NCBI RefSeq assembly: GCF_001550155.1
Contig: NZ_LRUF01000019.1
Coordinates: forward strand, 310,001 to 374,000
Source of the DNA: Pseudoalteromonas arabiensis
GTDB taxonomy: Bacteria > Pseudomonadota > Gammaproteobacteria > Enterobacterales > Alteromonadaceae
Length of the DNA stretch: 64,000 bases
Reading direction: 5' to 3'
Below are positions 38,124 through 47,112 of the stretch, one piece after another. Both the position numbers and the translations under genes were made by a program. The stretch's first letter is position 1; each line of letters begins with the position of its first letter. The notes under the pieces were generated by a model. That model saw only the letters and a program-made list of their open reading frames with translations, ran no database searches and was not told the DNA's origin.

Positions 38124-41100
38124 TTACTCGTCATCTTCAACAAGCGTCATAAGTGATGTATTACCACCAGATGCTGTTGTATCGATACTGATAGTTTTCT
38201 CAGTGAGTAAACGTTTGATCAGCGTGTCATAATATTCAGAGCTAATTACCGGCAGTATTGCACCTTTACGTTGTGCTAGCTGCTGGCTGAAGTAGCCTAA
38301 ACGTGATGAACGAGCAGCTACAACCGCACCAGCAAGGTGAGGGTGCGCTAAGATAGCTTGCAACTGGTTAGGCTTGGCAACTTGGAAAACACCTTCAGCA
38401 ATACCTGTTGAGATAAACTTATCTCTAAACGCAACAGCTTCCTCATAGAACAACTCAGAGGCAACAGTAATTACTGTATTACCCGCGGCAAGTGCTGTGA
38501 TAATAGAGATTGCCCAGAAGTTAAATGATGTGCTCTTATCAGCATAACAAACCACACAACCACGCGGTTCAAGGTGAAGCGTATTAGATTCACCTGTAGG
38601 TCCAGGTAATACAGTGTGTTTACGCATGTGCTTTTCAAGGCGGTTAAGCTGCGCACGTGCGTCTGCAAGTGTTAATGCTAAGTCATCAGCAAGCTCGTCG
38701 ATAATTTCAACTGTTGCAACTTTGGCTAATAACTGACGAACAGCAGAAACACGGTCATTTAATGGTGTAGCACGCCAGATTTTTTCATCGCGTAGTGAGT
38801 TCTCCATTAACTTAGCAACTTGCTCAGCCGCACCTGAATAGTGGTGAGTGTCTAGCTCATCAGGTGATAGGTTCGTCATTTGTACGTTGTCTGGTGACGC
38901 TTTCTCTTTCACTAAACGCTGTAAATAGTTAGGACCACCTGCTTTAGGGCCAGTACCTGAAAGGCCACGACCACCGAAAGGTTGCACACCTACGATTGCA
39001 CCGATCATGTTACGGTTGATGTATACGTTACCTGCACGAGACATCTTTGCTAAGTACTCACAACGCTCTTCAATGCGTGAGTGAACACCCATTGTCAGGC
39101 CGTAGCCTGTACCATTGATTTGATCGATAACGCTATCAAGCTCAGTGCCTTTGAAGCGAATGATGTGAACACATGGACCAAATACTTCACGTTTAAGTAC
39201 AGATAAGTCTTTGATTTCGTATAAACGAGGAGCAAAGAAATAAGCGCCATTCTCGTTGTTATCAGGAATAGCACACTCGTAATGAAGTGTTGCGTTACCT
39301 TTCAAGTACTCAACGTGCTCATTTAAGTTTTTCAGTGCTTTTTCATCGATAACAGGACCGATATCGGTTGAAAGTAGCGAAGGGTCACCAACATGAAGCT
39401 CTTTTAACGCACCTTTTAGCATTTCAATAATACCGTCAGCAACGTCTTCTTGAATAAACAATACACGTAGCGCAGAACAACGTTGGCCAGCACTTTGGAA
39501 ACCTGAACTGATCACATCATCAACCACTTGCTCAGGAAGTGCTGTTGAGTCAACGATCATACAGTTTTGACCACCTGTTTCTGCAATTAACGGTACTTGG
39601 ATATCGTTACGTGCAGCCAGTGTTTGTGAGATTAATGTGCCTGTTTCAGTTGAACCGGTAAACATAACCGCTTGAATACGCTCGTCAGGTACAATTGTTT
39701 TACCTACTTCGCTACCACGGGCAATAACAGGTTGCACTACATGCTCAGGTAAGCCGACAGAAAGCATCAGTTCAATCGTACGAAGAGCGATTAAACTTGT
39801 TTGCTCAGCTGGTTTTGCAATAACCGTGTTACCAGTCACGATAGCAGCCGCAACTTGACCTAAGAAGATAGCCAGTGGAAAGTTCCATGGGCTGATACAT
39901 AAGATTACACCACGGGCTTCAAAGCGCTCGTCTTGTGATAATTCTTCTGCACGTGCAGCGTAGTAACGACAGAAGTCAACGGCTTCGCGTACTTCATCAA
40001 TACCATCTTGTGCGACTTTACCCGCTTCTTTAATACAAATAGCAACTAGCTCATCGTGGTGACGCTCTAAAATGTCAGCAACACGACGAAGTAGGTTTGC
40101 ACGTTCTTTTACAGGGGTTTGTGACCACGACTCAAATGCTTTTTCGGCATTTTCTAGAAGTGATGTCATGTCTTCTGATGTTTGAAGCTTAACATGACCA
40201 ATGACTTCTTTGTGGTTTGCCGGATTTTTCACTGGCAATGAACCTTCAGGTACATCGCTTAATTCAATGCGGTGTTCTTCAAACCATGCATCTAAGTTCT
40301 CTTTGAATGGAGTAATAACATTAATATCCGTTAAATCCATCCCTTTTGAGTTTGCACGCTCGTCACCGTACAAATCAATTGGCATATTAATTTGTGTATT
40401 GAACTTGTTGCGTAAACCTTGCAAAGTTTCAACTGGATCTGGCAGTAGTGACTCAACCGGCTTAGAGGTATCAACAATGGCGTTAACGAATGATGAGTTA
40501 GCACCGTTTTCTAATAAACGACGCACTAAGTAAGCAAGTAAGTCTTCGTGTTGGCCTACCGGTGCGTAAACACGACACTGAATTTTTTCTTGTTCAACAA
40601 TTTGGTCAAACAACGATTCGCCCATGCCATGCAGACGCTGGAATTCAAATCCATCGTGGTCGCCTTTAGCAACTTCTAAAATCGTTGCTGCAGTGTAAGC
40701 ATTGTGTGTTGCAAATTGCGGGTAAAGTACATCGCGAGCTTCTAGTAGTTTGATAGCACAGGCTTTGTAAGATACGTCTGTTGTTGCTTTACGTGTGAAC
40801 ACAGGGAAGTGGTCTAAACCATCTTGTTGAGTGGTTTTGATTTCGGTATCCCAATAAGCACCTTTTACGAGGCGAACCATTAGCTTACGGCCTACGCGAC
40901 GCGCAAGGTCAGCAACCCATTCAACTACAAAAATAGCGCGCTTTTGGTATGCTTGCACAGCTAAGCCAAAGCCATTCCAGTTACCTAGTTCATCATCGCT
41001 GAATACGGCTTCGATAATATCTAATGAAATATCTAAACGGTCGGCTTCTTCAGCATCAACAGTGAAGCCGATGTCGTAGCTTTTCGCAGCAAGTGCAAGT

Positions 41101-41927
41101 TCCTTTAGCTTAGGTACGATTTCTGCCATCACACGCTCACGATGAGTGAACTCATAACGTGGGTGTATGGCAGAAATTTTCACAGAGATACCTGGACTTT
41201 TGATAGGACCACGGCCGTTTGCTGCTTTACCAATTGCGTGGATAGCAGTCATGTAGCTTTGGAAATAACGCTCAGCATCTTTCATCGTGCGAGCGCCTTC
41301 ACCTAGCATATCGTACGAATATACGTAGCCTTTTTGTTCTTTATCAGCAGCTCGTTCAATCGCTTCGTCAATGGTACGACCCATTACGAACTGCTTACCC
41401 ATGATTTTCATCGCGAAGTTCACAGATTTACGAATAACGGGTTCACCTAGGCGGCCAATGGTTTTCTTAAGTACACCAAATTGCTGTTCTTTCGATTTGT
41501 CGCTGTAGTTAACCATTTTACCGGTGACTAGTAGGCCCCAAGATGATGCGTTCACAAATAAAGAATCGCTGCTACCTAAATGCGAGCTCCAATCACCTTT
41601 TGCCAGTTTGTCACGAATAAGTGAGTCTTGAGTTGCTTTGTCTGGTACACGTAAAAGTGCCTCAGCTAAACACATTAGAACCACACCTTCTTCTGTCGAA
41701 AGTGAGAATTCGTTTAACAGTGCGTCAACACCGCTTTGACCATCTTGATCGCGACGGATATTTAAAACCATTTGACGGGCACGTTCCCATGCACGGCTTC
41801 GTGCTTTTACGCCTACTTCAGCCAGCGGTAAGATGTGATCAATAACCGCATTTTCGTCAATACGGTAGAAATCACGGATTTTTTGTCTTATTGGACACTC
41901 AGTTGTCAAATCGCCATTAAATAGCAT
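38124..41927 (-). CDS. putA: Bifunctional proline dehydrogenase / P5C dehydrogenase
   Basis: PutA oxidises proline to glutamate in two steps, with FAD in the first and NAD in the second. The 1267-residue protein has the PRODH barrel (RLVKGAYWDTEIK, ENGANSSFVN) in the first half. The aldehyde dehydrogenase domain follows, with Glu in IAETGGQN and catalytic Cys near residue 817 in GQRCSALR. A long C-terminal ALDH-like domain completes it. The ribbon-helix-helix DNA-binding domain of E. coli PutA is absent: the protein starts at the equivalent of E. coli residue of about 90. It therefore cannot repress its own gene, and the divergent Lrp-type regulator likely does so. AGAGGG precedes the ATG. 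Confidence 0.96.
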   Translation of the reverse strand: MLFNGDLTTECPIRQKIRDFYRIDENAVIDHILPLAEVGVKARSRAWERARQMVLNIRRDQDGQSGVDALLNEFSLSTEEGVVLMCLAEALLRVPDKATQDSLIRDKLAKGDWSSHLGSSDSLFVNASSWGLLVTGKMVNYSDKSKEQQFGVLKKTIGRLGEPVIRKSVNFAMKIMGKQFVMGRTIDEAIERAADKEQKGYVYSYDMLGEGARTMKDAERYFQSYMTAIHAIGKAANGRGPIKSPGISVKISAIHPRYEFTHRERVMAEIVPKLKELALAAKSYDIGFTVDAEEADRLDISLDIIEAVFSDDELGNWNGFGLAVQAYQKRAIFVVEWVADLARRVGRKLMVRLVKGAYWDTEIKTTQQDGLDHFPVFTRKATTDVSYKACAIKLLEARDVLYPQFATHNAYTAATILEVAKGDHDGFEFQRLHGMGESLFDQIVEQEKIQCRVYAPVGQHEDLLAYLVRRLLENGANSSFVNAIVDTSKPVESLLPDPVETLQGLRNKFNTQINMPIDLYGDERANSKGMDLTDINVITPFKENLDAWFEEHRIELSDVPEGSLPVKNPANHKEVIGHVKLQTSEDMTSLLENAEKAFESWSQTPVKERANLLRRVADILERHHDELVAICIKEAGKVAQDGIDEVREAVDFCRYYAARAEELSQDERFEARGVILCISPWNFPLAIFLGQVAAAIVTGNTVIAKPAEQTSLIALRTIELMLSVGLPEHVVQPVIARGSEVGKTIVPDERIQAVMFTGSTETGTLISQTLAARNDIQVPLIAETGGQNCMIVDSTALPEQVVDDVISSGFQSAGQRCSALRVLFIQEDVADGIIEMLKGALKELHVGDPSLLSTDIGPVIDEKALKNLNEHVEYLKGNATLHYECAIPDNNENGAYFFAPRLYEIKDLSVLKREVFGPCVHIIRFKGTELDSVIDQINGTGYGLTMGVHSRIEERCEYLAKMSRAGNVYINRNMIGAIVGVQPFGGRGLSGTGPKAGGPNYLQRLVKEKASPDNVQMTNLSPDELDTHHYSGAAEQVAKLMENSLRDEKIWRATPLNDRVSAVRQLLAKVATVEIIDELADDLALTLADARAQLNRLEKHMRKHTVLPGPTGESNTLHLEPRGCVVCYADKSTSFNFWAISIITALAAGNTVITVASELFYEEAVAFRDKFISTGIAEGVFQVAKPNQLQAILAHPHLAGAVVAARSSRLGYFSQQLAQRKGAILPVISSEYYDTLIKRLLTEKTISIDTTASGGNTSLMTLVEDDE

Positions 41928-42093
41928 ATGTAACCCTCTGGTATGTGGAGTCTAGAAACGCCAAAAAAGCATTTCTTACCATTGATATAATTCGTGCATT
42001 CTAATTAAATTCCAGCAGAATATGCTGGTTAAATTTTTCAATTTACGATAATTTACAGGGCATACCTTGAACTTAGCCGCATAAAATTCTGTT

Positions 42094-42576
42094 ATGACCA
42101 GCCCGAATAGATTACGCATGTTAGATCGCATTGATTTAGCAATTTTAGACGCTCTGCAAAAAAATGGCAGAATCTCAAACGTAAACCTCGCAAAACAGGT
42201 TAATTTGAGCCCCAGCCCGTGCCTTGACCGTGTTAAACGGTTAGAGCAAGAAGGCTATATTGAAGGCTATTACGCTAAGCTTAACGAAGCTAAGCTTAAT
42301 CAGAGCTTATTAGCGCATGTGCAGGTGTCTTTGGTTACTTCTAACACCTCTGTTTTTAAAGTTTTCAGAGAGTATATTTTAAATATTCCTCAGGTCGTTG
42401 AATGTGACATGGTTGCAGGAGGCTATGACTATCTATTGAAAGTGCGTGTTTCTGATATGGACGAATATCGCCAAGTCTTAGGGGATTTAGTCGATATACC
42501 AGGGGTTGGCACACACCATACTTATATGGTGATTGAAAAAATCAAACAGGACACAGGGCTTCGATTCGATATTTAA
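42094..42576 (+). CDS. Lrp/AsnC-family regulator, probable proline-responsive activator of putA
   Basis: This 160-residue one-component regulator has an N-terminal winged helix (LDRIDLAILDALQKNGRIS, VNLAKQVNLSPSPCLDRVKRLE) and a C-terminal ligand-binding RAM domain with VVECDMVAGGYDYLLKVRV. It is transcribed divergently from putA across 166 bp. In Agrobacterium, Vibrio and others an Lrp-type PutR activates putA in response to proline. Because this PutA lacks its own DNA-binding domain, the same arrangement is likely here. A global Lrp role is less likely given the position. The start is not supported by a strong ribosome-binding site; an ATG 8 codons later is possible. Confidence 0.88.
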   Translation: MTSPNRLRMLDRIDLAILDALQKNGRISNVNLAKQVNLSPSPCLDRVKRLEQEGYIEGYYAKLNEAKLNQSLLAHVQVSLVTSNTSVFKVFREYILNIPQVVECDMVAGGYDYLLKVRVSDMDEYRQVLGDLVDIPGVGTHHTYMVIEKIKQDTGLRFDI

Positions 42577-42579
42577 TAT

Positions 42580-42606
42580 AAGGAAACCTACGTGGTTTCC
42601 TTTTTT
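42580..42606 (+). terminator. Terminator of the Lrp-type regulator gene
   Basis: A perfect 9-bp stem (AAGGAAACC/GGTTTCCTT) with a TACGT loop and a T-run lies 4 bases after the stop. Confidence 0.9.
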
Positions 42607-42680
42607 GTATTTTAAAAAGTGACTTCAGTGTAAAAATAAACAGCGAATGCTGGAGTCTCATAAGTCTTTCCATTACCAGC

Positions 42681-43208
42681 CTAATTGATATTAATTTTAG
42701 CGAGTTTTATTTTCAAAGTCGCAAGCATTGAATCGACAGAACTATCAGCGTGATTGAGTCCATCCATCAGCGTCATAAAGTAAAGGTCAATAATGATATC
42801 TGCATCTGTAGGGGTTGCGTCATTATCATTTATCAAGCGTTTCTTAAAAGCATTTAGTTGTGGTTCAAGTTCATTTTGTTGCCACATAATTTCTTTGAAT
42901 AACTCTCGGCTAAACTCTTTTTTTGCCAAGTAAAAAGCATAGAGAAAGCGAGCATAATGGTACATTCTATCTGTGGCTGTTGTACTGGTATCTAAGCTCT
43001 CTGCGGTGCTTAGAATGTCTGTCAGTTCATTTTCAAAGCTGTACTTGAGTATCGCAACCTTAGTCGCAAAGTGACTAAATATGGTGCCATTGGCAACATT
43101 GGCTGCCTTTGCAATATCTCGCGTACTCGTTTGATGATAACCCCGCTCTGAAAACAACTGCCATGAGGCTGTTAGTATCTGCTGTTTTGTTTGCTCTTTC
43201 TTAGTCAC
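42681..43208 (-). CDS. TetR/AcrR-family regulator
   Basis: From the GTG at 43208, which has GGAG 7 bases upstream, the protein has 175 residues. The TetR helix-turn-helix is STRDIAKAANVANGTIFSHF (about residues 27-46), and the rest is a helical effector domain. A TTG 4 codons upstream would overlap the ribosome-binding site and was rejected. It is divergent from a 66-residue membrane-protein gene, and two matching palindromes lie over that gene's promoter. I therefore infer that this protein represses its neighbour and probably itself. The ligand is unknown. Confidence 0.88.
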   Translation of the reverse strand: MTKKEQTKQQILTASWQLFSERGYHQTSTRDIAKAANVANGTIFSHFATKVAILKYSFENELTDILSTAESLDTSTTATDRMYHYARFLYAFYLAKKEFSRELFKEIMWQQNELEPQLNAFKKRLINDNDATPTDADIIIDLYFMTLMDGLNHADSSVDSMLATLKIKLAKININ

Positions 43209-43276
43209 TGCACACTCCAATTTTTATGCTATTTAACCAGAAATTTAAAAAATCTCAATCAAGACTATTGTAAATA

Positions 43277-43307
43277 GAGCGCGCTCAAGTTTAAAATGAG
43301 CGTGCTC
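43277..43307 (+). promoter_or_regulatory. Double palindromic operator overlapping the promoter of the small membrane protein
   Basis: Two 10-bp palindromes, GAGCGCGCTC (43277-43286) and GAGCGTGCTC (43298-43307), are spaced 21 bp centre to centre, two helical turns. A likely promoter with -35 TTGTAA (43268) and -10 TAAAAT (43292), 18 bp apart, surrounds them: one palindrome lies between the two elements and the other directly after the -10. This is the geometry of a repressor such as the adjacent TetR protein. Confidence 0.75.
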
Positions 43308-43328
43308 AATTAATAAAAGGTTAGCACC

Positions 43329-43529
43329 ATGGACATATTAAAACGCTTTATTGGCTATGTATTATTTTTACCCGGTATTTTCTTTTATAGCTTTATTTTA
43401 GGCCCCTTACTTATTGCCGTACTAGTACCAGGGGGGCTGATGTTATTGCTACTGATTTTAGGTTATAAAGGGGGCTTTTTAGTGCTTAAACGAGAAGTGC
43501 TTAATACACTTAAGCAAAAATCCCCTTAA
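43329..43529 (+). CDS. Small membrane protein under TetR control
   Basis: The 66-residue protein consists of two hydrophobic segments (about residues 7-26 and 28-46) joined by a glycine/proline turn, then a basic tail (KREVLNTLKQKSP). AAAAGG lies 8 bases before the ATG. Its promoter carries the double operator of the adjacent TetR gene, so it is probably induced by that regulator's ligand. It has no motif of the small multidrug-resistance family (no early membrane Glu). Function unknown. Confidence 0.65.
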   Translation: MDILKRFIGYVLFLPGIFFYSFILGPLLIAVLVPGGLMLLLLILGYKGGFLVLKREVLNTLKQKSP

Positions 43530-43561
43530 AGCAATGTTGGTAGTAAAAGTGGTTAAGTCTA

Positions 43562-43590
43562 AAAAAGGAAACCCTGCTAAGCAGGGTTTC
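43562..43590 (-). terminator. Terminator of the ygiM-like gene
   Basis: A perfect 10-bp stem (GAAACCCTGC/GCAGGGTTTC) with a 3-base loop runs into CTTTTTT on the minus strand. It may also stop the plus-strand small gene. Confidence 0.85.
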
Positions 43591-43618
43591 TTGTTAATCT
43601 AAAATGGGAAGTTTAGAA

Positions 43619-44221
43619 CTAAGCCCAGCCGTCATAGCGTTTACGGCGAGACAACATAATCGTTAAAATAATACCCAACAATAAGCCGATAAATGCAATT
43701 GCGCCGCCATATGTAAGTAATTGGCGCTTTTCTTTAGCACTGGCTGCTTGTTTAGCATTGCGTTCAGACTCGATAGTATTTTTAAGTTTATCGATTTGTG
43801 CTGTCAGGGCTTGGTTTTGTTCGTTAAGAGAGCGGTTTTGCTCTTGTAGCTGTGGCAATTCTATTTCTGCTTGACGTAACTGCTCTTGCATTAATGTCAT
43901 GTCGTTATTCAGCGCTTGAAACTGTTGATGAATACCAGCGTTTTCAGTGATGAACTTTGCTTCTACCCAACCTTCGCGCTCTTTATCATCACGAATTTTA
44001 AAGTAGCCATTATCTTCACCTGATAATAATTCTACTTGTGTACCTGCATCCACAGAGCCCAAAATACGGTAGTTTTTGCTCGGACCTGAATGCATAAAAG
44101 TGTACAGGTTATCGACTATGTAGGCGGTGTTTTCGTTGTTGCTGCTTGGCGCTTCTTCTGCGTAGCTAATAAAAGAGGTGGCCGCAAGGAGCAACCCAAA
44201 AATACACTGTTTTAACATCAA
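43619..44221 (-). CDS. ygiM: SH3-domain exported membrane protein, YgiM-like
   Basis: This 200-residue protein has a signal peptide ending FISYA, then a bacterial SH3 domain (about 30-90; NLYTFMHSGPSKNYRILG, GWVEAKFI). A coiled coil with repeated QEQNRSLNEQNQAL heptads follows, then a C-terminal membrane segment (AFIGLLLGIILTIML) and a basic end. The layout is that of E. coli YgiM and the TIGR04211 family, so it is anchored in the inner membrane with the SH3 domain in the periplasm, likely contacting peptidoglycan. It is divergent from the YgiF-like gene, its neighbour in E. coli as well. Confidence 0.88.
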   Translation of the reverse strand: MMLKQCIFGLLLAATSFISYAEEAPSSNNENTAYIVDNLYTFMHSGPSKNYRILGSVDAGTQVELLSGEDNGYFKIRDDKEREGWVEAKFITENAGIHQQFQALNNDMTLMQEQLRQAEIELPQLQEQNRSLNEQNQALTAQIDKLKNTIESERNAKQAASAKEKRQLLTYGGAIAFIGLLLGIILTIMLSRRKRYDGWA

Positions 44222-44431
44222 TCTACCTTGTTAATGTGATCTTGCCGAGAAGTGGCTAAATTTATAATTTCTTTATGTATAGAGATAGTAGGGATTTCAA
44301 CTATTAATAGCAAGGCTGATATTGTAATCCGTGCATGGGCTTAATCGTAAAAATCAGGAAAAAATTTGCATTAAGTAGCTGCTTTGTTTATTTTGACCAC
44401 TTATTTATTTTAAATGTACTCCGCAAAGCGA

Positions 44432-45952
44432 ATGGATACTGAGATAGAACTGAAGTTTTTGGTGTCAGATGCCGTTGTTCCACTGATCCCCGCATTAATT
44501 ACCCAATTTGCAAAAACCGTTACCAACAAACCGTCACGCAGCTTACAAAATGCCTATTACGACACGCCGAGTCGTGAGTTACGTGCACTGGATATAGGCT
44601 TGCGTACACGCTGCAGCGATACAGACTGTGAGCAAACTATTAAGTTAGCCGGTGAAGTAGTAGGGGGGTTGCATCAACGCCCTGAATATAATTTGCCTCT
44701 TGAAGGGAATCGTCCTGATTTATTGGCCTTTGATGCGTCAATCTGGCCTCACGCAATGCAAGTTAATGCGATAGCCGATAACCTTTACCCTATTTTCAGC
44801 ACTAACTTTATTCGTCGCACGTGGTTAATTGAAACCGATAGCGGCGCTAAAATCGAAGTGGTGTTAGATAAAGGGGAAATAGCGGCCTCTGGTCAGGTTG
44901 AGCTTATTTCTGAGTTGGAAATTGAGTTATTAGAAGGTAGCCGCCAAGAGTTATTTGCTTTAGCAGATAAACTGGTCAGTGAAAGTCATGTGCGCTTAGG
45001 ACTTTATTCAAAGGCTGCGCGTGGTTACCGCCTTGCCGATAACACGCCTTTGAAAGCGAGCAAATCGATTGGTTTTGTACCGCTTAACAGTGGTGCGACA
45101 CAAGAGCAGGCATTAGTGGCAAGCATTAACTATGCTATTCGTTTTGTACAAAAACATGAAGCGTGTTATTTCATTAAGCCAAGCTTAAAAACCTTAAAGC
45201 GAGTTACGGATGGAATTCGACTTATCCGTCATGCATTTTGGTTATTTGATGATATCGTCAGTAAAGATGATACGGATTCATTGCGAGTTGAACTAAAATG
45301 GCTTTTAAGTGAGCTTGCTTGGGTTGAAAATGCTATACAGCTAAAAACCTATACCTCGAAGCGACATGCCTATTACAAAAAGATTAATAGCGCCCCTGAG
45401 CTGACTCAAGTCATCAACGATTTAAAAGAATTACAGCCAAGTATTGAAGATGTACAAGAGCTGTTTCACAGCAAGCGATACAACCGTTTGTTGTTGCAAC
45501 TTACAACATGGTTAATTGAAAAACAGTGGCGTAAATCATGGGGCCAAGCGGAGTTTCAAGCCGCAGAAAAACCGGTTGCTGAAATCGCTAAGCGTTTATT
45601 TGCCAAAGATTGGCACGATATGCACGAGCTTATTCCTGAGCAGCAAGTGTTTACGGACAAAGACTATTTATCACTTAGAACCCGTCTTGAAAATTCACTA
45701 TTAAGTGGTAACTGCTTGGGTGCGCTATTTAATACTGATGACAGAAATGAGTTTCGAATTCCATGGTTAGATATCTCTCATGGTATTTATGAGCTTAGTA
45801 CACTTGAGTATTTAAAACAGCTATGTGCAGGTCAAGATGATGAAGAGCTTGCTAAAATTCAGGCTTGGTTAGATCAGAAATCTGATTTTTTGGTCAGTGC
45901 AATGGAGCAAAGCCGTCACGCGTCTTTCAATACTGATCCATATTGGTTGTAA
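44432..45952 (+). CDS. ygiF: Inorganic triphosphatase with CYTH and CHAD domains, YgiF-like
   Basis: The N-terminal CYTH domain (about residues 1-200) carries the catalytic ExExK motif in TEIELKFLV and the segments GGLHQRPEYN and SKAARGYRL shared with E. coli YgiF, which hydrolyses inorganic tripolyphosphate. The C-terminal half is a CHAD helical domain thought to bind polyphosphate (KPSLKTLKRVTDGIRLIRHAF). The ATG at 44432 matches the start of the E. coli protein; an ATG 6 codons earlier is also possible and neither has a strong ribosome-binding site. The START-domain gene follows directly. Confidence 0.9.
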   Translation: MDTEIELKFLVSDAVVPLIPALITQFAKTVTNKPSRSLQNAYYDTPSRELRALDIGLRTRCSDTDCEQTIKLAGEVVGGLHQRPEYNLPLEGNRPDLLAFDASIWPHAMQVNAIADNLYPIFSTNFIRRTWLIETDSGAKIEVVLDKGEIAASGQVELISELEIELLEGSRQELFALADKLVSESHVRLGLYSKAARGYRLADNTPLKASKSIGFVPLNSGATQEQALVASINYAIRFVQKHEACYFIKPSLKTLKRVTDGIRLIRHAFWLFDDIVSKDDTDSLRVELKWLLSELAWVENAIQLKTYTSKRHAYYKKINSAPELTQVINDLKELQPSIEDVQELFHSKRYNRLLLQLTTWLIEKQWRKSWGQAEFQAAEKPVAEIAKRLFAKDWHDMHELIPEQQVFTDKDYLSLRTRLENSLLSGNCLGALFNTDDRNEFRIPWLDISHGIYELSTLEYLKQLCAGQDDEELAKIQAWLDQKSDFLVSAMEQSRHASFNTDPYWL

Positions 45953-45956
45953 GCCT

Positions 45957-46604
45957 GTGCCTGTTTGCCTATGGATAGGGTTAGCGGTGTTGAGTATATC
46001 GGCATTTGCTAACTCAAGCGAATGGCAAACTTACAAACAGCAAGATGGCATAAACGTCACTTACAAAACGCATCAAAACGGTATTATAGAAATAAACGCC
46101 TCGGTGCTGGTAAAAAATGCGAAAGCCGATGACTTTATGGCGCTATTGAGCGATACCGACAATGCACCTAATTGGCTCGAAAATGTGAAAAGTGTCACCT
46201 TAATGGAGCGTTTAAGCCCTTCTGAAACGCTTGTACACACACACTTTAATTCCCCTTGGCCTGTTTCAGATCGCGATTTAGTTAGCTACTCGTGTTACCA
46301 CCGCCTGAGTGAGCACAAAACAGAGCTTAAAATTATTAGTCAGCCCTATGCAAAACCGGCAGTAAATGGCGTCGTGCGTATTAAAGATTTAACCGCTTTT
46401 TGGCGCTTAACACACCAGCAAAATGACTTACTGGTTAGCCATCAAGCTTATGCAGACCCCGCGGGTTCTATTCCACATTGGTTGAGTAACAAGGTATCAT
46501 TAAAAAGTGTGTTTAAGACCTTACAGTCACTACGTAAGGAACTCCACTATAATCGGTTTACGCGCCTAAACACATCAAGCGTGCCTGGGAAGTGTGCTTC
46601 TTAA
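45957..46604 (+). CDS. Exported START-domain protein
   Basis: The protein begins with a hydrophobic signal segment (LWIGLAVLSISAFA), then a START/Bet v1-like lipid-binding domain with LLSDTDNAPNWLENVKSV, FNSPWPVSDRDLVSY and GSIPHWLSNKVS, the usual order of bacterial START proteins. A periplasmic lipid- or polyketide-binding role is inferred. The GTG at 45957 gives a 215-residue protein with a normal signal peptide just after the ygiF stop. A GTG 60 bp upstream inside ygiF is an alternative. The ribosome-binding site is weak, suggesting coupled translation. Confidence 0.75.
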   Translation: MPVCLWIGLAVLSISAFANSSEWQTYKQQDGINVTYKTHQNGIIEINASVLVKNAKADDFMALLSDTDNAPNWLENVKSVTLMERLSPSETLVHTHFNSPWPVSDRDLVSYSCYHRLSEHKTELKIISQPYAKPAVNGVVRIKDLTAFWRLTHQQNDLLVSHQAYADPAGSIPHWLSNKVSLKSVFKTLQSLRKELHYNRFTRLNTSSVPGKCAS

Positions 46605-46661
46605 AGGCAGATTATTAATACATAAATACCTTTTATTAGTCTATTTAGTCGTAGGAAGAAA

Positions 46662-47066
46662 ATGAAAGAGCCAAAAATTCCCTTGGTAAACAAACCAAAT
46701 GGTATTGGGGTAGGGCGTGTTTTAAAAGCCACCAAATGCTCAATCAAAGGCTTTAAAGCTGCTTTTAAAGAAGAATCTGCATTTCGCACTGAAACCTATT
46801 TAGGTCTGATATTATTTCCGTTATCAGTGTTGCTTGCCCAATCATTAAGCCATTGGCTGATGTTATTTATTCCTTATTTATTATTGTTGATAGTTGAGCT
46901 ACTCAACTCAGCAATAGAGGCGCTGACTGATAGAGTCGGTATTGAGTACCATGTATTGTCGGGACGAGCTAAAGATATGGCCTCAGCGGCAGTGACGTTG
47001 GCATTAATTATTTTGCTACTGGTTTGGGCAGTGGCAATTTATGAAAAGATAATGATGCAGTTTTAA
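46662..47066 (+). CDS. dgkA: Diacylglycerol kinase
   Basis: This 134-residue inner-membrane trimer phosphorylates diacylglycerol to phosphatidate, recycling the product of periplasmic glucan synthesis. Three membrane segments follow an amphipathic N-terminal helix. The active-site motif is seen as FKEESAFRTE near residue 38 and VELLNSAIEALTDR near residue 80, containing the catalytic Glu and metal-binding Glu residues. AGGAAG precedes the ATG. It is followed by a terminator shared with the convergent metK. Confidence 0.95.
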   Translation: MKEPKIPLVNKPNGIGVGRVLKATKCSIKGFKAAFKEESAFRTETYLGLILFPLSVLLAQSLSHWLMLFIPYLLLLIVELLNSAIEALTDRVGIEYHVLSGRAKDMASAAVTLALIILLLVWAVAIYEKIMMQF

Positions 47067-47069
47067 ACA

Positions 47070-47096
47070 AAAAAGCGCCAAATGAAGGCGCTTTTT
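47070..47096 (+). terminator. Bidirectional terminator between dgkA and metK
   Basis: A perfect 10-bp stem (AAAAAGCGCC/GGCGCTTTTT) with a 7-base loop carries A and T runs that allow it to work from both sides. Confidence 0.88.
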
Positions 47097-47112
47097 CATC
47101 TTATATAACCTA

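Noticed and set aside
40201-40533. 110-residue plus-strand frame inside putA
   Set aside because: It is a shadow of a conserved gene, with Ser/Thr-rich nonsense composition.
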